Source: Comamonas testosteroni (GTDB taxonomy: Bacteria; Pseudomonadota; Gammaproteobacteria; Burkholderiales; Burkholderiaceae_C). Taken from it: a DNA stretch of 64,000 nt. The notes beneath the pieces were generated by a model that saw only the letters and a list, made by a program, of their open reading frames with translations, searched no databases and had not been told where the DNA came from. The DNA is taken from positions 5,180,501 through 5,244,500 of the forward strand of contig NZ_CP129672.1 in assembly GCF_030505195.1 (NCBI RefSeq), read 5' to 3'. Positions within the stretch are counted from its first letter, which is position 1. Each line of letters opens with the position of its first letter. Positions 38,522 to 47,480 of the stretch are shown here, piece by piece. The position numbers and the translations under genes are program-made.

Positions 38522-40018
38522 ATGCTTCATGACGCCTCCATAGAAATACCAAGCGGCCTGACAACCCGCAGTCTCGTACGCATGAAGAACAAGAGTGGAT
38601 TTGCGTCTAAACGTGTTTTGTTGCTACAAGGCCCGGTAGGGCCTTTTTTCTGGAACCTGGCCAAGGACTTGCGCTCGGTGGGGGCGACTGTATTCAAGTT
38701 CAATTTCAATGCCGGGGACTGGCTGTTCTATCCGCGCAAGGCCCATTCGTTCCGGGGGGATCTGACCCAGTGGCCGGAGGTGCTGGAGGCCTACATCGTC
38801 AGGCACCGGATAGATGCCGTGCTGCTGTTTGGCGACTGCCGCCCGGTCCATGCCTGCGTGCGCTCCATGACAGAGCGCCTGGGCTGCGCCTTCGGGGTGT
38901 TTGAAGAAGGCTATCTGCGGCCCGATCACATCACCTTCGAGCCCATGGGCGTCAACGGGCATTCGCATTTCGAAAAGAGGCTGGCCCTCTGGCTGAAACA
39001 GAGGTCGAAGCAGGAGAATGCTTCATCGCGTCCTCATTCGAACGGGCCGGCCACGGAGTCATGGAAGAAGGTCGGGAACTCTTTCTGGCACTCGGCCATG
39101 TGGGGCATGCTGTATTTCTTTGTGGCCTGGCTGGGGCAGTGGTTCTGGAACAACGCTCTGCATCACCGGAGCATGACCGTGCGCGATGCTCCCTGGTGGT
39201 GGCTCAGTTATCTGCGCAAGTTCTGGTATCGGCGCACGGAAAAGGCCATCGAGTCTCGCCTGCTGGGCGACCTGCGCAAGAGGTTCTTCCTGGCGCCTTT
39301 GCAGGTCTACAACGATGCCCAGATCGTGGTTCACTCGAACTACGACTTCGTGACGGATTTCATCAATCACGTTCTGCATTCGTTTTCCCGGGCCCAGGCG
39401 ATGGAGCGCAAGGATGGCGTGCCCGAAGGAGGGCAGTCGATTGCCGATGACGTGGTGGTCTTCAAGCACCACCCGATGGACCGCGGGCATAGAAATTACG
39501 CCAACATCATCCGCTTGCTCGCGCGGCGCCATGGGTTGGAGGGCAAGGTGTTCTATATCCATGATCAGCATCTGCCCTCCCTGCTCAAGAGCGCCAAGGG
39601 GGTGGTGCTGGTCAACAGCACGACCGGGCTTTCGGCATTGGGTCATGGCGCTCCTGTCAAGGTCTGCGGCAATGCCTTGTATGACCTGGAAGGTTTGACC
39701 TACCAGGGCAGGATGCGGGACTTCTGGTTCCGGGCCCATCAGGCGGTTCCCGACCAGGAAATGCTCTCGCGCTTTCGCAAGGCCTTGATAGAGTGCACGC
39801 AGATCAATGGCAGCTTCTATCGTCGGCTGTCGTCGGTCTCATGGCGTTGCGGGGCGGCGCTGGACGGTCAGATGGCCCAGCGCCTGTGGGGAGGCGGCCT
39901 GTCGGTGGATCCTGTTCTGTGGCCCGAAGAGGCTGCGGAGTCAGTCTTTGTGTCCAGGCCTGCCAATCAGGAAGATGTCTTGCCTTCTATGCTGCAGGGG
40001 GTGGCCTCTGTCGAATAA
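38522..40018 (+). CDS. kpsS: Capsule KDO transferase KpsS
   Basis: A 498-residue protein from ATG at 38522 (an alternative ATG at 38582 would give MKNKSGFASKRVLLLQGP). Features are VLLLQGPVGPFFWNLAKDL, LFGDCRPVH, FEEGYLRPDHITFEP, KHHPMDRGHRNYANI and VVLVNSTTGLSALGHGAPVKVCG, the KpsS/LipB signature set. KpsS starts the beta-KDO linker on phosphatidylglycerol. It has its own 97-base leader after kpsC. The C-terminal 60 residues look less conserved. Confidence 0.93.
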   Translation: MLHDASIEIPSGLTTRSLVRMKNKSGFASKRVLLLQGPVGPFFWNLAKDLRSVGATVFKFNFNAGDWLFYPRKAHSFRGDLTQWPEVLEAYIVRHRIDAVLLFGDCRPVHACVRSMTERLGCAFGVFEEGYLRPDHITFEPMGVNGHSHFEKRLALWLKQRSKQENASSRPHSNGPATESWKKVGNSFWHSAMWGMLYFFVAWLGQWFWNNALHHRSMTVRDAPWWWLSYLRKFWYRRTEKAIESRLLGDLRKRFFLAPLQVYNDAQIVVHSNYDFVTDFINHVLHSFSRAQAMERKDGVPEGGQSIADDVVVFKHHPMDRGHRNYANIIRLLARRHGLEGKVFYIHDQHLPSLLKSAKGVVLVNSTTGLSALGHGAPVKVCGNALYDLEGLTYQGRMRDFWFRAHQAVPDQEMLSRFRKALIECTQINGSFYRRLSSVSWRCGAALDGQMAQRLWGGGLSVDPVLWPEEAAESVFVSRPANQEDVLPSMLQGVASVE

Positions 40019-40053
40019 GCCGTGGTGTGGAAGATTGCGTTTTCCGGAGTGCA

Positions 40054-41364
40054 ATGACTAGCAGCGACAAGACCATTTCATTCGAGCCTTCCCGCAAGAC
40101 AGGGGAGGACGAGCGCCTGGTGATATTCATGGGCGGCTTCGATCCGCGCGGTGCAAGGCATTATCACCAGCTGATGCGTACCGAGTCGCAAAAGCAGCCG
40201 GCTGTTTCGGGAGATGGAAAGTACGAAATTGGCAGCAGGCAGAAATGGAGCGAGGGCGATGGCGCGCCCGGAAAATCGCTGCATTCCCGATGGCGGGTTG
40301 CCCAGGCGGACTCGGACAGGACGGCTGGTGCCGATTTTGTTTTTTTTGACTGGCATGACCAGGTCCGACTTCATTGGCCTCAGGGCAGGTTGGCGGTTTT
40401 CCGACAGGCCCTGGGAACCTATGTTTCCATCTGGAAGCTAAGGCGGTGGCTCAAACCCGTGCGGGAGCAGGCGCGCTTTACCTTGTGGGCGCTGATGTAT
40501 CCGCTGGTCTATGTGCTGCTGGTGCTGCTGGCGGGAGTCGGCCTGGGCGCCTGTCTCGTCAAGCTATGGGATGGATTGCCGGTGCCGGGCGCGCTCGTGC
40601 TGATGCTGGCGGTGGTCGCGGCCGTGGGCTGGGGCGGTCTGGTGCTGGACCGTTATCTGCACATCAGCTGGCTTTTGCGGATTCTGAACTTTGCCCATGC
40701 CAGTTCGGAGAAGGCTTTTCCCGAGCTGGATGAACGCATCGAGGCGATGGCCGAAGATGTGGCGAAGGCCATGCAGCAGCAGCGCTGGCGTGAAGTGGTG
40801 GTGGTCGGCTTCAGTGTCGGCAGCGTGCAGGCTCTGAAGTTGACACGGGCACTTCGCCGCAAGCTGGCGCAAAGTCCGCTATCCTTGGCCCCCTCGCGCA
40901 AGCCGGTGGTGAATCTGGTCACCCTGGGCAATTGCATTCCGCTGTTCGGGCTGTTTCCCGGCGCCGGTGCGTTGCGGCAGACCCTGCGCGAGATTGCCCT
41001 GGACGACGCGGTGTACTGGGCCGACATTTCTTCCCCCAGCGATAGCGTGTGTTTCGGCATGTGCGATGTGGTCGGGCTGTCGCTGCGCGAGGATGGACAG
41101 ACGCATCCGCCCCAGGCGGCCCGCTTCTTCGCCGCAGCCGGCAAGCGCCGCCCCCAATGGGGGCTCAACCCGCAAGCGGTGTGTTCGCCACGCTTTCACA
41201 AGCTGTTTTTGCCGGCAACTTACCGTTGGTTGCGCAGGAACAAGATGCGCATGCATTTTCAGTATCTGATGGCCGGCGAAGTTGCCGGTGCCTATGACTA
41301 TTTCGAATTGCTCACCAGCGCCGGTCCGATGCAAGACTACCTAGAGAGGAAATTGGTGCGATGA
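40054..41364 (+). CDS. Membrane protein with a hydrolase-like GxSxG motif
   Basis: A 436-residue protein, ATG at 40054 with GGAG upstream. It opens VIFMGGFDPRGARHYHQLM and carries two membrane helices (ALMYPLVYVLLVLLAGVGLGACLV and GALVLMLAVVAAVGWGGLVL, about residues 148-195). A nucleophile-elbow-like VVVGFSVGSVQAL (about 249-261) follows, with a later DISSPSDSVCFGMCD and a His near MRMHFQY. An alpha/beta hydrolase fold is plausible but not proven. It overlaps the P450 gene by ATGA and follows kpsS by 35 bases. Confidence 0.7.
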   Translation: MTSSDKTISFEPSRKTGEDERLVIFMGGFDPRGARHYHQLMRTESQKQPAVSGDGKYEIGSRQKWSEGDGAPGKSLHSRWRVAQADSDRTAGADFVFFDWHDQVRLHWPQGRLAVFRQALGTYVSIWKLRRWLKPVREQARFTLWALMYPLVYVLLVLLAGVGLGACLVKLWDGLPVPGALVLMLAVVAAVGWGGLVLDRYLHISWLLRILNFAHASSEKAFPELDERIEAMAEDVAKAMQQQRWREVVVVGFSVGSVQALKLTRALRRKLAQSPLSLAPSRKPVVNLVTLGNCIPLFGLFPGAGALRQTLREIALDDAVYWADISSPSDSVCFGMCDVVGLSLREDGQTHPPQAARFFAAAGKRRPQWGLNPQAVCSPRFHKLFLPATYRWLRRNKMRMHFQYLMAGEVAGAYDYFELLTSAGPMQDYLERKLVR

Positions 41365-42746
41365 GTCGTTTCTGCCCCGTCTATCCCAAACCCCACCCCG
41401 AGCAGACATCGAAGCTGCGCATGTTCTGGCATGCACGGCGTTCCTGGATGGATGCGCTGTTCGAGCGCAGCTACAGCATGCAGATGGGCGAAGTCCATCT
41501 GCCTGGCGTGGATCTCTACATGCTCAATGACACCCAGGAGGTCAAGAGAGTCATGCAGACCGAGGCGCAGCAGTTTCCCAAGAGCCATCTGCTGCATGAA
41601 TCGCTGGAGCCTTTGCTGGGCGACAGCATCTTCACGACCAATGGCGAGCAGTGGCAGCGTCAGCGCACCATGATGAACCCGGCATTTGCCCAGGCCCGGG
41701 TGAACGTTGCTTTCCCGCGCATGCTGGGTGCTGCGCAAGCGATGCTGGAGCGCCTGGATGCCGTGGAGCAGACGCAGCCCTACGATATCGAGATCGAGAT
41801 GACCCATGTCACCGCCGATATCATTTTCCGCACCATCTTCTCCACGCCGCTGCAAGGGCCCGATGCGCATCGCATCTTCGAGGCCTTTGCCCGCTACCAG
41901 GCGCTGGCTCCCAAGCTCATGCTGCCGGCCCTGTTCGGGGTTCGCTGGCTGACCATGCCCTGGTATCGCTGGCAGAGCAACCAGGCCGCCCGGGAGATCC
42001 GCGGCCTGCTGCACGCCATGATCAAGCCGCGCTATGAAGCGCACCTGAGGGGCAAGGCCGAGGAGCAGGAGGATATTCTTGCCGCCTTCATGCAGGCCAG
42101 GGATCCGAACACCGGCGAGCCTTTCAACGAGGAAGAGCTGGTCAATCAGGTTGCCATGCTGTTTCTGGCCGGGCATGAAACGTCGGCCAGTGCGCTGACC
42201 TGGGCCAGCTATCTGCTGTCCCAGTCTCCCGACATTCAGCAGCGTGCCTACGAGCAAGTGCTGGAGGTGGCAGGCGATCGTCTGCCGCAGCAGGCGGACA
42301 TGAAAAGCTTCTCGCAGGTCTGGAATATCTTTCGGGAGACCTTGCGCCTGTTTCCGCCAGTGGGCTTCTTCGCCCGGGAGAACGTTCAATCCTGCCCCAT
42401 CCGGGGCAAGCAATTGAAGGAGCGGAGCACCGTGGTGGTGGCTCCCTGGCTGCTGCAGCGCCACCGCAAATGGTGGCAGAACCCCGATGCCTTCGATCCC
42501 GACCGCTTTGACCGCGAGGAGGATAAGGAGGCCATCAAGCACGCTTACATGCCCTTCAGCATGGGCCCGCGTGTCTGTCTGGGCGCTGCATTTGCCTTGC
42601 AGGAGGCGGTCCTGATTCTGGCCTGCCTGCTGCAGCGCTACGAAATCCTGCCCGCGCAAGGTCATGTGCCGCAGCCCGTGGGGCGTCTGACGATTCGCTC
42701 CGAAAATGGCGTTCGTATCAAGTTGCGCAAGAGAGAGGACGCATGA
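41361..42746 (+). CDS. Cytochrome P450
   Basis: A 461-residue P450 with all core motifs: the I-helix AGHETSASALTWA (Gly-His-Glu-Thr), E-x-x-R in FRETLRLFPP, and the haem-binding loop PFSMGPRVCLGAAFALQEAV with the ligand Cys. The PERF-type meander is DRFDREEDKEAIKHAYMPF. It resembles fatty-acid/alkane hydroxylating P450s with no fused reductase, so it needs separate electron-transfer partners, none of which is in the window. It is coupled by ATGA to both neighbours. Confidence 0.95.
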   Translation: MSRFCPVYPKPHPEQTSKLRMFWHARRSWMDALFERSYSMQMGEVHLPGVDLYMLNDTQEVKRVMQTEAQQFPKSHLLHESLEPLLGDSIFTTNGEQWQRQRTMMNPAFAQARVNVAFPRMLGAAQAMLERLDAVEQTQPYDIEIEMTHVTADIIFRTIFSTPLQGPDAHRIFEAFARYQALAPKLMLPALFGVRWLTMPWYRWQSNQAAREIRGLLHAMIKPRYEAHLRGKAEEQEDILAAFMQARDPNTGEPFNEEELVNQVAMLFLAGHETSASALTWASYLLSQSPDIQQRAYEQVLEVAGDRLPQQADMKSFSQVWNIFRETLRLFPPVGFFARENVQSCPIRGKQLKERSTVVVAPWLLQRHRKWWQNPDAFDPDRFDREEDKEAIKHAYMPFSMGPRVCLGAAFALQEAVLILACLLQRYEILPAQGHVPQPVGRLTIRSENGVRIKLRKREDA

Positions 42747-43090
42747 AGGAGCGCCTGGCAGGTTTTGTGTTGATGTGTGCAGTCGTTCCGCTGGCAGTGG
42801 TGGGCTGGCTGATTCTTTGCTGGGTCGGTCTGTTCGGCAAGACGGAGCGGGGCAGGGCCGGAGTGCGTGCGCTGGATCACTTTGTCAATGCGGCAGTGCT
42901 CAACGGCTATGCCTGGGAAAGCGTTTCATCGCACGCCTGGCGCGAACGCGAGAACAAGCGCTGGGCGCGCTGGGTCATCAGGATCACCGATCATTTCCAG
43001 AAGGATCACTGTATGCGCGCCAACAAGCGTGAGCAGCCCGTGGTGGATCTGATTCTGAAAAAAGGCCTGCAGGGCCAGACGATCCGGTGA
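42743..43090 (+). CDS. Small membrane protein of unknown function
   Basis: 115 residues. One strong helix, GFVLMCAVVPLAVVGWLILCWVGLFG, at residues 7-32, then a basic, soluble tail with HAWRERENKRWARWVIRITDHFQKDHC. ATGA overlaps the P450 stop. No family recognised; it could anchor or regulate the P450 or the membrane hydrolase. Confidence 0.6.
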   Translation: MKERLAGFVLMCAVVPLAVVGWLILCWVGLFGKTERGRAGVRALDHFVNAAVLNGYAWESVSSHAWRERENKRWARWVIRITDHFQKDHCMRANKREQPVVDLILKKGLQGQTIR

Positions 43091-43256
43091 GAGGCCAGCC
43101 AACCTGCTCGGCCGAGTCCGTGCATTACGCCTCTTTACGCTTGGAGATTTATCCGGGTCAGCGGGAATCGGCCCTGATGCGTTAAGGACTTAAGCGTTTC
43201 CGGGTTGAAGCGCGATCTCGCCGGCCCACGGTGATCTTTATCGAGCATGGAGACAT

Positions 43257-43757
43257 ATGTCCAATCGCACTTCACTCATCCGCAGCCTGGCAGCCTTGGC
43301 GCTGATTTGCGCAGCGGGTGCCGCCCAGGCACAGGCCTATATCAGCGGCTCCATCTCAGGGCAGCTGGCTCCTGGGGTTTACGGTCAGGTCAATATCGGT
43401 AATGCACCGCCGCAGCTGCTGTATGCCCAGCCGATGTGGGGCGGCCCGGTAGTGCCGCAGGTGCAGCCCATCTATATGTGGGTGCCGCCTGGCCATTCAC
43501 GCAACTGGCGCCGCTACTGCGGCCGCTACCATGCCTGCGGCCAGCCGGTCTATTTCCTGCGCAATCCGCCCCCTCATTGGCGTGCCGCCCCGCCGCGCCA
43601 GCACTACGAGCGACGCGACTGGCATGAAGACCGCCGGGACCATGGGCGCTGGGATAGAGACGATCGCCGCGATCGACGTGACTGGGACAGGCATGATCGC
43701 GATGACCGTGGACGCGGTCATGGTCACGGGCGTGGGCATGGACGCCATGATGACTGA
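43257..43757 (+). CDS. Secreted protein with an Arg/Asp/His-rich tail
   Basis: A 166-residue protein with a signal peptide (SLIRSLAALALICAAGAAQAQ). The middle is Gly/Pro/Gln-rich; from about residue 118 the sequence is almost all Arg, Asp, His, Trp and Gly (RDWDRHDRDDRGRGHGHGRGHG). Such tails can bind metals or nucleic acid, or polyanions. Function unknown. A terminator follows. Confidence 0.65.
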   Translation: MSNRTSLIRSLAALALICAAGAAQAQAYISGSISGQLAPGVYGQVNIGNAPPQLLYAQPMWGGPVVPQVQPIYMWVPPGHSRNWRRYCGRYHACGQPVYFLRNPPPHWRAAPPRQHYERRDWHEDRRDHGRWDRDDRRDRRDWDRHDRDDRGRGHGHGRGHGRHDD

Positions 43758-43803
43758 ATTAGGGGTTAACCACTAAATCTACTGTTGCTTATGCACAGCA
43801 ATG

Positions 43804-43850
43804 AAGGCTGGATGCTATTGAAAAAATAGCGTTCAGCCTTTTCTCTTTAT
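43804..43850 (+). terminator. Terminator after the His/Arg-rich protein
   Basis: A 16-bp stem including two G-U pairs, AAGGCTGGATGCTATT against AATAGCGTTCAGCCTT, a GAAAA loop and a TTTTCTCTTT tail. Confidence 0.78.
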
Positions 43851-43902
43851 CGGCTTTGTGCTTTCTTTGTAGGTATTTATACGTGATATGAGCAAGCACT
43901 TT

Positions 43903-43923
43903 GCTATGCCTTTGTGGCATAGC
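43903..43923. promoter_or_regulatory. Candidate operator upstream of the pmd operon
   Basis: A perfect inverted repeat GCTATGCC-TTTGT-GGCATAGC, about 220 bases upstream of the pmdU start. A regulator binding site is a guess from position; hairpin-repeat origin is an alternative, since TAGCTGCTAGC follows. Confidence 0.35.
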
Positions 43924-44146
43924 TGCTAGCGGAGGGCTTGCCTAGTGGGACGGCGCAGGGCTGCCGACAATAGTCTCATTCGTTTTGACTAGATGGTTGC
44001 CCTGATGCAAGCCCGCTCGAGCGTCCCGTCCTGCCGGTGCAGCCTGCCCGCAGGGTGGCGGGAGTGGCTCGAAAGGCCTCAATGGCCGGGACGCGGCATT
44101 CGGGATTGCGGGGCAGCCATGGTATCTACTTCAGGAGTCTTTCGGC

Positions 44147-44839
44147 ATGAGCGCAGCACTCAAAGGCATTTCTTCCATGGCAACCCGCCAGGTCCTCGCG
44201 GATCTGGCTGCAGCCTGGCAGGAGCAGGGCGGCGAGCCGGTGCAGATCGAATCCGTGGGTGGTGTGGATGCCGCGCAGCGTGTGCAGTCCGGCGCAGAGG
44301 CCTTCGATGTGGTCTTCCTGGCCTCCAACGCCATCGACAAGCTGCAGGCCGCCGGCCGAGTGGTTGAGGGCAGCAAGGTGGATCTGGTGCTGTCCAGCAC
44401 CGCCGTGGCCGTGCCTGCCGCCGCATCTCAGCCCGATATCGGCTCGGAAGAGGCCGTGCGCGCTGCCGTGCTGGCTGCGCCCAGCATTGGCTACTCCACC
44501 GGCCCCAGCGGCGTGGCGCTGCAAAAGCTGTTCGAGCGCTGGGGCATTGCCGACGAGATCCAGTCCCGCATCGTGCAGGCCCGGCCCGGCGTTCCCGTGG
44601 GCTCCATGATTGCTTCGGGGGAAGTGGCGCTGGGCTTTCAGCAGCTCAGCGAGCTGATCCATGTCGAAGGCATCCGCATCGTGGGCAGCCTGCCCGCCGC
44701 GATTGCCATCGACACCGTGTTTTCGGCCGGCGTTGTGACGGGCTCGGCCCATGCGGATGCCGTGCAGCGTCTGCTGGCCTTCATGGCTTCGCCCGAGGCC
44801 GCAGCGGCCAAGCGCCGCCAGGGCATGGAGCCCGCTTGA
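44147..44839 (+). CDS. pmdU: PmdU: ModA-like protein, likely 4-oxalomesaconate isomerase
   Basis: A 230-residue protein with the type-2 substrate-binding (ModA/SBP_bac_11) fold: MSAALKGISSMATRQVLADLAAAWQEQG, then GAEAFDVVFLASNAIDKLQAAGRVV, SIGYSTGPSGVALQKLFERWGI and GEVALGFQQLSELI. There is no signal peptide; the first residues are soluble, so it should be cytoplasmic. It is first in the pmd operon, which in Comamonas sp. E6 encodes an enzyme for isomerisation of 4-oxalomesaconate, as I recall. The fold and position are seen; the catalytic role is from recall. Confidence 0.8.
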   Translation: MSAALKGISSMATRQVLADLAAAWQEQGGEPVQIESVGGVDAAQRVQSGAEAFDVVFLASNAIDKLQAAGRVVEGSKVDLVLSSTAVAVPAAASQPDIGSEEAVRAAVLAAPSIGYSTGPSGVALQKLFERWGIADEIQSRIVQARPGVPVGSMIASGEVALGFQQLSELIHVEGIRIVGSLPAAIAIDTVFSAGVVTGSAHADAVQRLLAFMASPEAAAAKRRQGMEPA

Positions 44840-45000
44840 ATTGATTCGTGTCCAGGCGGGGGCCTGGCACTGACACCCCATCCAGCAAAAGGGCAGTCAT
44901 AGCCCTTTCGTGACGGACGTACCAGATGCCTTTGAGGCTTTGGCGCCAGCCGCGAGACAGGAGATAGAGGCGACAAAGAGAGGCAACTGAGATTCCAAAT

Positions 45001-46398
45001 ATGACTTCGCAAACTAGCAAACAGAACACCGACCCGGCGGTCGTCAACGTGCAGACCGTCCTCAACGAGAGCCCGTTTTCAGGCTTTCAGTGGGGGATTT
45101 TCTTCCTCTGTTTTTTGATTGTTCTGCTCGATGGTTTTGATACCGCCGCCATCGGCTTCATCGCACCTTCGCTGCTTGGCGAATGGGGCATCGACAAGTC
45201 CCATCTGGGCCCGGTGCTGAGTGCGGCCCTGTTCGGCCTGGCGTTCGGCGCTCTGGGCGCGGGTCCGCTGGCGGACCGCGTGGGTCGCAAGACCGTGCTG
45301 ATCATCGCTGCGGTGGTGATGGGCGGTGCATCGATTGCCTCCGGCCTGGTGCACGACCTGCAGGCCCTGACCATCTGGCGCTTCATCACCGGCCTGGGTC
45401 TTGGCGCCGCCATGCCCAACGCCATCACGCTGATGAACGAATACTGCCCCGACCGCAAGCGTTCCTTCATCACCAACTGCATGTTCTGCGGCTTCCCCAT
45501 CGGCTCGGCCTTCGGCGGCTTTATCGCGGCCTGGATGATTCCGCATTTCGGCTGGCGCAGCCTGCTGATCCTGGGCGGCGTGGTGCCTTTGATCCTGGCC
45601 GTGCTGATGATCGTGATGCTGCCCGAGTCGGTGCGCTTCATGGTGCTCAAGAACTACTCGGCAGACCGCGTGCGCAAGGTGATGGTGCGTATCGCCGCCG
45701 GCACGCGCAATGCTGCGCGCTTCGTGCTGAACGACGGCGGCGAGGCTGCTGTCCAGGCACAGCAGGGCCCCCAGGGCCTGCGTCTGGTGTTCTCGCAGAA
45801 ATATCTGGTGGGCACGCTGGCCCTGTGGGTGACGTATTTCATGGGCCTGGTGATCGTCTATGGCCTGGTCAACTGGATGCCTGTGCTGTTCAAGGAAGCG
45901 GGCGTGCCCGCCAGCCAGGCGGCCGTGATTGCCGCGCTGTTCCAGCTCGGCGGCGTGGGCGCGATCTTTGTCGGTTTGCTGATGGACCGCTGGAATGCCA
46001 ATCTGATCATTGCGACGGGCTACTTCCTGACCAGCCTGGGCGTGGCCTTCATCGGCCAGGTGCTGGGCGGCGGCGTGGGCATGCTGGTGGCTTCGGTCTT
46101 CATTGCCGGTTTGCTGATGAATGCGGCACAGTCGTCCATGCAGGCGCTGGCAGCCGAGTACTACCCCACGGAATGCCGTGCCAGCGGCGTCTCCTGGATG
46201 CTGGGCATCGGCCGCTTTGGCGGCATTGCCGGCTCCTTCCTGGTGGCCGAGCTGTCGCGTCGTCACCTGGAGCTGCCGCAGGTCTTCATGGTGGTCGCCA
46301 TTCCTGGCGTCATCGCCGCGCTGGCGCTGCTGGTCAAGAACCGCTATGCCGGCGGCGCACCGCGCACCTCCATGCTGGGCCTGGGCGGCGCGCACTGA
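45001..46398 (+). CDS. pmdK: MFS aromatic-acid transporter
   Basis: A 465-residue, 12-helix major facilitator of the aromatic acid:H+ symporter family. It has the DGFDTAAIGFIAPSL motif in helix 1 (typical for PcaK-type), a loop 2-3 motif GPLADRVGRKTVLI, WRFITGLGLGAAMPNAITLMNEYCPDRKR in the fourth helix region, and a second half GLLMDRWNANLI. It likely imports protocatechuate or a related aromatic acid. ATG at 45001; the gap from pmdU is about 160 bases. Confidence 0.92.
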   Translation: MTSQTSKQNTDPAVVNVQTVLNESPFSGFQWGIFFLCFLIVLLDGFDTAAIGFIAPSLLGEWGIDKSHLGPVLSAALFGLAFGALGAGPLADRVGRKTVLIIAAVVMGGASIASGLVHDLQALTIWRFITGLGLGAAMPNAITLMNEYCPDRKRSFITNCMFCGFPIGSAFGGFIAAWMIPHFGWRSLLILGGVVPLILAVLMIVMLPESVRFMVLKNYSADRVRKVMVRIAAGTRNAARFVLNDGGEAAVQAQQGPQGLRLVFSQKYLVGTLALWVTYFMGLVIVYGLVNWMPVLFKEAGVPASQAAVIAALFQLGGVGAIFVGLLMDRWNANLIIATGYFLTSLGVAFIGQVLGGGVGMLVASVFIAGLLMNAAQSSMQALAAEYYPTECRASGVSWMLGIGRFGGIAGSFLVAELSRRHLELPQVFMVVAIPGVIAALALLVKNRYAGGAPRTSMLGLGGAH

Positions 46399-46437
46399 AC
46401 TTTTTGATAGACGAATTATTTTTAACGGAGCTTGAAG

Positions 46438-47466
46438 ATGATCATTGACGTACACGGTCACTACACCACGGCGCCAGCGGCCCTGGGCGCATGGCGCGAT
46501 CTGCAGATCGCCGGCCTCAAGGACCCTAGCAAGACCCCGTCGGTGGCCGATCTGAAGATCAGCGACGATGAAATCCGCGAGACCATCGAGACCAACCAGC
46601 TGCGCCTGATGAAGGAGCGTGGTTCCGATCTGACCATCTTCAGCCCCCGTGCCTCGTTCATGGCGCACCACATCGGTGACTTCCAGACCTCGAGCACCTG
46701 GGCCGCCATCTGCAACGAGCTGTGCTTTCGCGTCAGCGAGCTGTTCCCCGACCACTTCATCCCCGCAGCCATGCTGCCCCAGTCGCCCGGCGTGGACCCT
46801 GCAACCTGCATCCCCGAGCTGGTCAAGTGCGTGGAGCAGTACGGCAATGTGGGCCTGAACCTGAACCCCGATCCCTCGGGCGGCCACTGGACTTCGCCCC
46901 CGCTGTCCGACAAGAGCTGGTACCCGATCTACGAAAAGATGGTGGAGTACGACATCCCCGCGATGATCCATGTCTCCACCAGCTGCAACAGCTGCTTCCA
47001 CACCACGGGCAGCCACTATCTGAATGCCGACACCACGGCCTTCATGCAGTGCCTGACTTCGGATCTGTTCAAGGACTTCCCGACGCTGAAGTTCCTGATC
47101 CCCCATGGCGGCGGCGCCGTGCCTTACCACTGGGGCCGTTTCCGCGGTCTGGCGCAGGAGATGAAGAAGCCGCTGCTGGAAGAGCATTTGCTGGGCAACA
47201 TCTACTTCGACACCTGTGTCTACCACCAGCCCGGCATCAATCTGCTGACGGAAGTGATTCCCACCAAGAACATTCTGTTCGCCAGCGAAATGATCGGCGC
47301 CGTGCGCGGCATCGATCCGCAGACCGGTCACTACTACGACGACACCAAGCGCTACATCGAAGCCACGCAGAACCTGACGGCCGATGAGAAGCACGCGGTC
47401 TACGAGGGCAATGCCCGCCGCGTGTTCACGCGCCTGGACAAGGCGCTCAAGGCCAAGGGTCTGTAA
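46438..47466 (+). CDS. pmdE: 4-oxalomesaconate hydratase
   Basis: A 342-residue amidohydrolase-fold enzyme adding water to 4-oxalomesaconate to give 4-carboxy-4-hydroxy-2-oxoadipate. It has the amidohydrolase N-terminal DVHGHYTTAP (His-x-His type), DLTIFSPRASFM, the NPDPSGGHW loop, PHGGGAVPYHWGR and ILFASEMIGAVRGIDP. ATG at 46438 fits a GGAG 7 bases before it; an upstream TTG is less good. Homologous to LigJ. Confidence 0.93.
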   Translation: MIIDVHGHYTTAPAALGAWRDLQIAGLKDPSKTPSVADLKISDDEIRETIETNQLRLMKERGSDLTIFSPRASFMAHHIGDFQTSSTWAAICNELCFRVSELFPDHFIPAAMLPQSPGVDPATCIPELVKCVEQYGNVGLNLNPDPSGGHWTSPPLSDKSWYPIYEKMVEYDIPAMIHVSTSCNSCFHTTGSHYLNADTTAFMQCLTSDLFKDFPTLKFLIPHGGGAVPYHWGRFRGLAQEMKKPLLEEHLLGNIYFDTCVYHQPGINLLTEVIPTKNILFASEMIGAVRGIDPQTGHYYDDTKRYIEATQNLTADEKHAVYEGNARRVFTRLDKALKAKGL

Positions 47467-47480
47467 CTTCTCAAAAAAGA

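Larger units (their letters stand above)
43758..44146. other. Intergenic region upstream of pmdU, 389 bases
   Basis: It contains a terminator hairpin at 43804-43850, an 8-bp inverted repeat at 43903-43923, and presumably the pmd promoter. A run of short overlapping frames here is not convincing. No regulator gene is next to the operon. Confidence 0.5.
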
